Source: Chloroflexota bacterium
Lineage (GTDB): Bacteria > Chloroflexota > Limnocylindria > Limnocylindrales > CSP1-4
Direction of reading: 5' to 3'
NCBI GenBank assembly: GCA_013813905.1
Contig: JACCQX010000078.1
Coordinates: 1-9,106 of the forward strand
DNA length: 9,106 bases
Shown: one piece after another, positions 5,943 through 9,106 of the stretch
How the letters are laid out: every line of letters starts with the position of its first letter
How positions within the stretch are numbered: position 1 is the stretch's first letter
Made by a program: the position numbers and the translations under genes
Notes under the pieces: model-generated
Databases searched by the model: none
What the model saw: only the letters and a program-made list of their open reading frames with translations
Told to the model about the DNA's origin: nothing

Positions 5943-5964
5943 AGGGCTTATCGAGGGCTTAAGC
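5943..5964. promoter_or_regulatory. Operator-like direct repeat upstream of the XRE gene
   Basis: AGGGCTTA occurs at 5943-5950 and again at 5954-5961, a period of 11 bases or about one helical turn, so both copies face the same side of DNA. The second copy runs into the perfect 8-bp palindrome GCTTAAGC (5957-5964). It lies 20-41 bp upstream of the XRE start codon, where an autoregulatory operator would be expected. Binding by the XRE protein is inferred, not shown. Confidence 0.4.
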
Positions 5965-6155
5965 GGTCGGCCTGCGGTTCGGACGGACCCGTCAAGGACG
6001 GTTCAAGGGCCGTTTGGAAGAGTCCGCGAGCGTGGATGTCGCGGCTCACGACGCGGATCGCACTGCCGGCGCCCGGCGGGAGCGTGTCGCGGCGAGCCTT
6101 GTGGGCTCGTAGGGCGGCGAGCGAGTGTGAGGGAGTGGCGCCGGGCGGCAAGGCA

Positions 6156-6193
6156 ACGGCCAAAGGCCCAGGCCACGGTCAAAGGCCCGGGCT
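6156..6193. repeat. Two-copy 19-bp imperfect tandem repeat
   Basis: Units at 6156-6174 and 6175-6193 share ACGG-CAAAGGCCC-GGC and agree at 16 of 19 positions. With only two units in a GC-rich gap it is most likely slippage, though a protein-binding pair spaced about two helical turns apart is possible. Confidence 0.55.
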
Positions 6194-6231
6194 GCGGCGA
6201 CCGAGTGCTCGAAGGCGCGGCGACGGACGAG

Positions 6232-6265
6232 AAGAGGCCGGCCCCCCAGTCGGGACCGGCCTCTT
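6232..6265 (-). terminator. Strong hairpin after the ABC operon, likely terminator
   Basis: AAGAGGCCGG at 6232-6241 and CCGGCCTCTT at 6256-6265 form a perfect 10-bp stem. The loop can extend it by CCC/GGG after one mismatch. It lies 68 bp past the stop of the substrate-binding protein gene. No T run follows on the minus strand, so it may act as a U-less terminator or as a 3' end stabiliser of the mRNA. Confidence 0.6.
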
Positions 6266-6332
6266 GGCTGTGAGTGGCGCGACGAGCCCAACGCGCCCCG
6301 CCACGCCGGGCGGGCGCCGCGAGCCGGCGCCG

Positions 6333-7478
6333 TTACTCGCCGCCGGGGGTCACCTCGACCGTGTCCTTGGTGAAGCCTTCACCGATGACGTCGCCCTCCA
6401 GTCCCTCGCGGGCGGCTTCGGAGAGATCCGTGCGATAGGCCGTCTCATCGGGTGCCGCCGGGATGATCCCCGCCTCGACCGAGATGTCCACCGTCTGCTG
6501 CCAAGTGTCCTCCGGCATGGACCCGATGCCACCCTCGGACGGCCAGATGAGCGGGTTGATCTCGTTCATCATCCAGGCCTGGTGGCCCGTGCCCAGGGTC
6601 GAGCCGGCGTCGACGGTCGCCTGGATGCACTCGTCGGGGTTCTCGCGGCAGTGGATCCAGCCCCGGAAGGAGGCCCGCAGGAAGCGCGTGGCGACATCCT
6701 CGTTGCCCTCTTCGTTGAGCCATGCCTCGCGGGCGAAGATGGCGTCCTGGAGCATCGCCGTGCCGACCTCGTTGTAGTCGATGACGCTCAGATCCTCGGG
6801 CTGGTAGAGGGCGCCGGTGTCCGGGTTCTCTGCTTCGAGCACCTGTGCGTACTCGTTGTAGATCATGGCCTCGGCCACGTCCACGTCACCGTTGAGGAGG
6901 AAGGTCATGTCGAAGGGCTGGATCACCTTCGTGAAGTCGGTGCCCTCCTCCAGACCGACCTCCCGGGCGGCGGCGATGACCTCGTACTCATTGCCGAAGC
7001 CCCAGACGCCCACGTTCTTTCCTTCGAAGTCTTCCGGTGATTCGATGCCGGCTTCCTGGAAGGCGACGGATAGCGTGCCCGAGCGCTGGAAGACCTGGGC
7101 GATGTTGACCAGGTCCGACTGACCGGCGGCCCGCACCTCGAGCACCTTGGGCACCCACGAGATGGTGAACTCCGGTCCGTTCTCTTCCGAGCCCACGACC
7201 TGCGGGATGACGTCCGGCCCGCCGTCGAGGATCTCGACCTCCAGGCCCTCGTCCTCATAGAACCCCTCATCGCGTGCCGCGAAGTAGCCCGCGAACTGGG
7301 CCTGCGGCGCCCACTGGAGCTGCAGTTCGACCGCCGTCATCTCGGCCGGTGCGCTGGGCGCCCCGGAAGCCGCTGTGCCTCCCGGTGCGCTCGTGGGTGC
7401 GGCCGTGCCCGCGCTACAAGCGGCCGCGACGAGACCGGCCGTCGCGAGCCCTGCCCAAAACCTGGTCCTTGTGCCCAT
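6333..7478 (-). CDS. ABC importer substrate-binding lipoprotein, NMT1/THI5-like (RibY/ThiY type)
   Basis: 381 residues from the ATG at 7478, preceded by a GAGGTGG-type ribosome binding site. A signal peptide (RTRFWAGLATAGLVAAA) ends in a lipobox with Cys21 as the lipid-bearing residue, followed by an Ala/Pro/Thr/Gly linker (22-46). The binding domain follows: 'VELQLQWAPQAQFAGYFAAR' at 50-69, 'GFYEDEGLEVEILDGGPDV' at 72-90, 'GKNVGVWGFGNEYEVIAA' at 153-170. This pattern is that of NMT1/THI5 proteins, which bind pyrimidine precursors of thiamine (ThiY), riboflavin (RibY) or related ligands. The 'LQW.PQAQFAGYF.A' form and the 'HCRENPDEC' pair (Cys277, Cys284, perhaps a disulfide) recall the Chloroflexus RibY type to me, but the ligand is not settled. 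It captures solute outside the membrane for the permease and ATPase genes upstream. Confidence 0.88.
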   Translation of the reverse strand: MGTRTRFWAGLATAGLVAAACSAGTAAPTSAPGGTAASGAPSAPAEMTAVELQLQWAPQAQFAGYFAARDEGFYEDEGLEVEILDGGPDVIPQVVGSEENGPEFTISWVPKVLEVRAAGQSDLVNIAQVFQRSGTLSVAFQEAGIESPEDFEGKNVGVWGFGNEYEVIAAAREVGLEEGTDFTKVIQPFDMTFLLNGDVDVAEAMIYNEYAQVLEAENPDTGALYQPEDLSVIDYNEVGTAMLQDAIFAREAWLNEEGNEDVATRFLRASFRGWIHCRENPDECIQATVDAGSTLGTGHQAWMMNEINPLIWPSEGGIGSMPEDTWQQTVDISVEAGIIPAAPDETAYRTDLSEAAREGLEGDVIGEGFTKDTVEVTPGGE

Positions 7479-7633
7479 CCATCCACCTCGCTGTGCGGGC
7501 CGGCGCGCCGTCCGCCTCTCGGGCTGGAGCACGCCGCGCGGCGATCCTGGGTCGCGCACGGCCGTCCAGCCTCGTTCCGCCGCGCACGATAGCGCAATCG
7601 ATGGGGCCGCTCATGGCGCTTCGCGTGGGATCG
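7479..7633. other. Spacer between permease and binding-protein genes
   Basis: 155 bases without a gene. Two perfect palindromes occur, CGGCGCGCCG (7501-7510) and CGCCGCGCGGCG (7532-7543). They may form mRNA structures that let the binding protein be made in excess of the permease, a common arrangement, but palindromes also arise easily in such GC-rich DNA. No conserved FMN or TPP riboswitch core was recognised. Confidence 0.4.
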
Positions 7634-8467
7634 TCAGCTGCGGCCGCCGCTCAGCATGGCCGCGTACCACGGGATGATCAGCCGCTCGGCCACGGCCACG
7701 GCCAGATAGGACAGGATCGCGCCGGCCGCTCCCAGCAGGATGCCCGCCCAGGCCACGTCGAAGCTGCCGCTGCTCATGGAAGTGATGACCACGCGGCCCA
7801 GCACGTCAGAGGTGCCACCGAAGTACTCCGCCACGATCGCCCCGATGAAGGCCAGCGTGGTGCCGATCTTCAGCGCCGTGAAGAAGAAAGGCAGCATGTT
7901 CGGCACGCGCACCTTGAAGAGCACTTGCCAGTCGGACGTGGCGTAGGAGCGCATCAGCTCCAGCGCCGCGGGTGGCACCTCGACCAGGCCGCGGGTGACG
8001 TTGATCATCACGGGGAAGAAGACCAGCAGCGCCGCCATGGCCATCTTGGAGAGCGGGTTCAGGACGCCGAACCAGTTGTTGAGGATGGGCGCGATGGCGA
8101 TGAGCGGGATGGCGCTCGAGGCGATGGCGATGGGCACCAGCACTTCCCGCGCGGTCGCCCAGCGAGCGGTGGCGAAGGCCACCAGCACTCCCAGCCCGGT
8201 ACCGATGACCAGGCCGCCCAGCGCCTCCATGAAGGTAGCCGTCCCGGCACGCCGCAGGAGGTCCGACTCTTCCGAGAAGGCGGCGGCGATGACGGATGGC
8301 GCGGGCAGGACGCGGCGACCGGGACCGGCCGTGGCCAGCTCCCAAGCCGCCACACCAAGGATCAGCACCAGGATGGCCGGCAGGTACTGACGCGCGAGCC
8401 CGCCGACCGAGCGGCCCGACGGCAGGCGACTCGGGGCGACGCTGCCGAGGGAGCCCGCCGTGCTCAC
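7634..8467 (-). CDS. ABC importer permease (SsuC/TauC/ThiX-like)
   Basis: 277 residues from a GTG at 8467. The chain has about six hydrophobic segments: 'YLPAILVLILGVAAWELA' (28-45), 'EALGGLVIGTGLGVLVAFA' (81-99), 'VLVPIAIASSAIPLIAIAPI' (109-128), 'MAMAALLVFFPVMINVT' (142-158), 'IGTTLAFIGAIVAEYF' (201-216) and 'WAGILLGAAGAILSYLAVAV' (240-259). Between them lies the cytoplasmic EAA-type loop 'ALELMRSYATSDWQVLFKVR' (168-187), ending 'VPNMLPFF', which docks on the ATPase. This is the BPD_transp_1 family of nitrate/sulfonate/taurine/thiamine-precursor importers. Length and topology look complete. It starts 22 bp after the ATPase stop and probably forms the homodimeric pore for the binding protein encoded next. 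Confidence 0.93.
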   Translation of the reverse strand: MSTAGSLGSVAPSRLPSGRSVGGLARQYLPAILVLILGVAAWELATAGPGRRVLPAPSVIAAAFSEESDLLRRAGTATFMEALGGLVIGTGLGVLVAFATARWATAREVLVPIAIASSAIPLIAIAPILNNWFGVLNPLSKMAMAALLVFFPVMINVTRGLVEVPPAALELMRSYATSDWQVLFKVRVPNMLPFFFTALKIGTTLAFIGAIVAEYFGGTSDVLGRVVITSMSSGSFDVAWAGILLGAAGAILSYLAVAVAERLIIPWYAAMLSGGRS

Positions 8468-8500
8468 CCGATGCTACCCGCCGACGCCCTCACCCGATGC
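8463..8500. repeat. 12-bp direct repeat at the ATPase/permease junction
   Basis: CTCACCCGATGC occurs at 8463-8474 and at 8489-8500, 26 bases apart. On the minus strand the first-transcribed copy holds the ATPase stop (GGG-TGA) and the second holds the permease start (GTG-AGC). Without the repeat the two genes would overlap as GTGA, a usual coupling signal, so the gap may come from a small duplication. Confidence 0.6.
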
Positions 8501-9106
8501 CGCCCTCGGCGCGGGCGCGTGCGGGAGAGGCCGCGACCCGACCCCGCAGGCTCTCGCGAACCTCGGTCACCAGCTCGAAGTAGCGCTCGCTCTCACGCGT
8601 CTGGTCGTTGCGCGGCTGGGGCAGGTCGATGTCGATGACGTCCGTGATGCGGCCCGGTCGCGCGCTCATGACCACCGCGCGAGTGGAGAGGAAGACGGCC
8701 TCCGGGATGGAGTGCGTGACGAAGACGATGGTCGTGCCGGTGCGCGACCAGATGCTCAGCACTTCCGCGTTGAGTCGCTCACGGGTCATCTCGTCCAGCG
8801 CTCCGAAAGGCTCGTCCATAAGCAGCAGGGCGGGCTGGAAGGCAAGCGCGCGCGCGATGGCCACGCGCTGTTGCATGCCGCCAGAAAGCTGGTGCGGGTA
8901 GTGGCGACCGAATCCACCCAGTTCGACGAGGTCGAGCATCTGGCGCACCCGGTTGTCCCGCTCGCCGCGGCCGAGACCCATCACCTCCAGGGGCAGGCGC
9001 ACGTTCGCCTCGACCGTGCGCCAGTCGAACAGGACCGGCGCCTGGAACACCATGCCGTAGTCTCGATCGGCCCGGGCGCGCCTGGCCGCCTTGCCGTTGA
9101 CCTGGA
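8490..9106 (-). CDS. ABC importer ATP-binding protein (SsuB/TauB/ThiZ-like), 5' end cut by window edge
   Basis: 205 residues are readable; the frame is open to the right edge, so the N-terminus with the Walker A loop lies outside. Visible: the Q-loop region 'YGMVFQAPVLFDWRTVEANV', the ABC signature 'LSGGMQQRVAIARAL', Walker B 'LLLMDEPFGALDEMTRERL' with the D-loop, the H-loop 'TIVFVTHSIPEAVFLSTRAV', and 'VVMSARPGRITDVIDIDLP', typical of the nitrate/sulfonate/taurine subfamily. It hydrolyses ATP in the cytosol to drive the permease encoded next. Internal ATG codons such as that at 9053 are not the true start because the preceding codons are also conserved family sequence. It is the first visible gene of the operon, and the promoter must lie beyond the window. 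Confidence 0.95.
   Translation of the reverse strand, partial: QVNGKAARRARADRDYGMVFQAPVLFDWRTVEANVRLPLEVMGLGRGERDNRVRQMLDLVELGGFGRHYPHQLSGGMQQRVAIARALAFQPALLLMDEPFGALDEMTRERLNAEVLSIWSRTGTTIVFVTHSIPEAVFLSTRAVVMSARPGRITDVIDIDLPQPRNDQTRESERYFELVTEVRESLRGRVAASPARARAEGGIG

Larger units (their letters stand above)
5965..6332. other. Gene-free region between the XRE remnant and the ABC importer
   Basis: About 370 bases in which no frame on either strand gives a recognisable protein. It holds a hairpin CGAGCC-TTGTG-GGCTCG at 6093-6109, a short tandem repeat at 6156-6193 and a strong hairpin at 6232-6265. It serves as the 3' flank of the ABC operon and the upstream region of the XRE gene. Open frames here are Arg/Gly/Ala-rich, as expected from chance in high-GC DNA. 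Confidence 0.55.

Noticed and set aside
5493..7040. Long plus-strand open frame antisense to the substrate-binding protein and XRE gene
   Set aside because: It crosses two opposite-strand genes, has no recognisable domain, and has the composition of a GC-rich shadow frame.
7479..7633. FMN or TPP riboswitch ahead of the substrate-binding protein
   Set aside because: No conserved FMN (RFN) or TPP core such as CTGAGA was found; only short GC palindromes are present.
7274..8638. Plus-strand open frame antisense to the permease
   Set aside because: Gln/His/Arg/Gly-rich, with no family features; the minus strand encodes an unmistakable ABC permease.
1..9106. CRISPR array, tRNA/rRNA genes, insertion sequence, integrase, toxin-antitoxin or phage-defence genes
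   Set aside because: No regularly spaced repeats, cloverleaf RNA, transposase or integrase motifs, or known defence domains were seen on either strand.

Overview
The window is high-GC bacterial DNA, roughly two thirds G+C by eye, with GTG/TTG starts and no rRNA, tRNA or CRISPR. The intact proteins (an asparaginase II-family enzyme, Upp, and an NMT1/THI5-type ABC importer whose binding protein recalls Chloroflexus RibY) together with small ArsR, SRPBCC, DUF1801, AraC and VOC genes suggest a Chloroflexota or actinobacterial genome. That placement rests on remembered protein resemblance and is low confidence.

Layout. 1-1697, minus strand: an asparaginase II-family gene followed downstream by a J-domain protein that runs off the left edge. 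1776-2429, plus strand: upp, divergent from the asparaginase. 2430-5930: a patchy region with remnants of an AraC-type regulator and a VOC/glyoxalase protein, two separate DUF1801 genes (3009-3476 and 3677-4042), a convergent ArsR remnant with a shortened SRPBCC gene, an exported cupredoxin-like protein, and a broken XRE regulator. 5924-6332 has no gene and holds an operator-like direct repeat, a short tandem repeat and a strong hairpin. 6333-9106, minus strand: an ABC importer transcribed as ATPase (5' end cut by the right edge), permease, then lipoprotein substrate-binding protein.

The most unusual feature is that five small genes between upp and the ABC operon (AraC, VOC, ArsR, SRPBCC, XRE) each lack a piece that their families normally have, while the genes on both sides look whole. 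Part of the XRE gene can be read in three successive frames: DNA-binding domain, a middle piece, then the protein's very end. This looks like a local gene graveyard produced by short deletions, or less happily an assembly problem. I see no convincing new multi-gene system. The other points worth checking are an asparaginase with Phe in place of the Lys of its CSGK motif, a cupredoxin fused to a Ser/Thr-rich beta-type domain, and the ligand of the ABC importer (riboflavin or a thiamine-pyrimidine precursor are the leading guesses).
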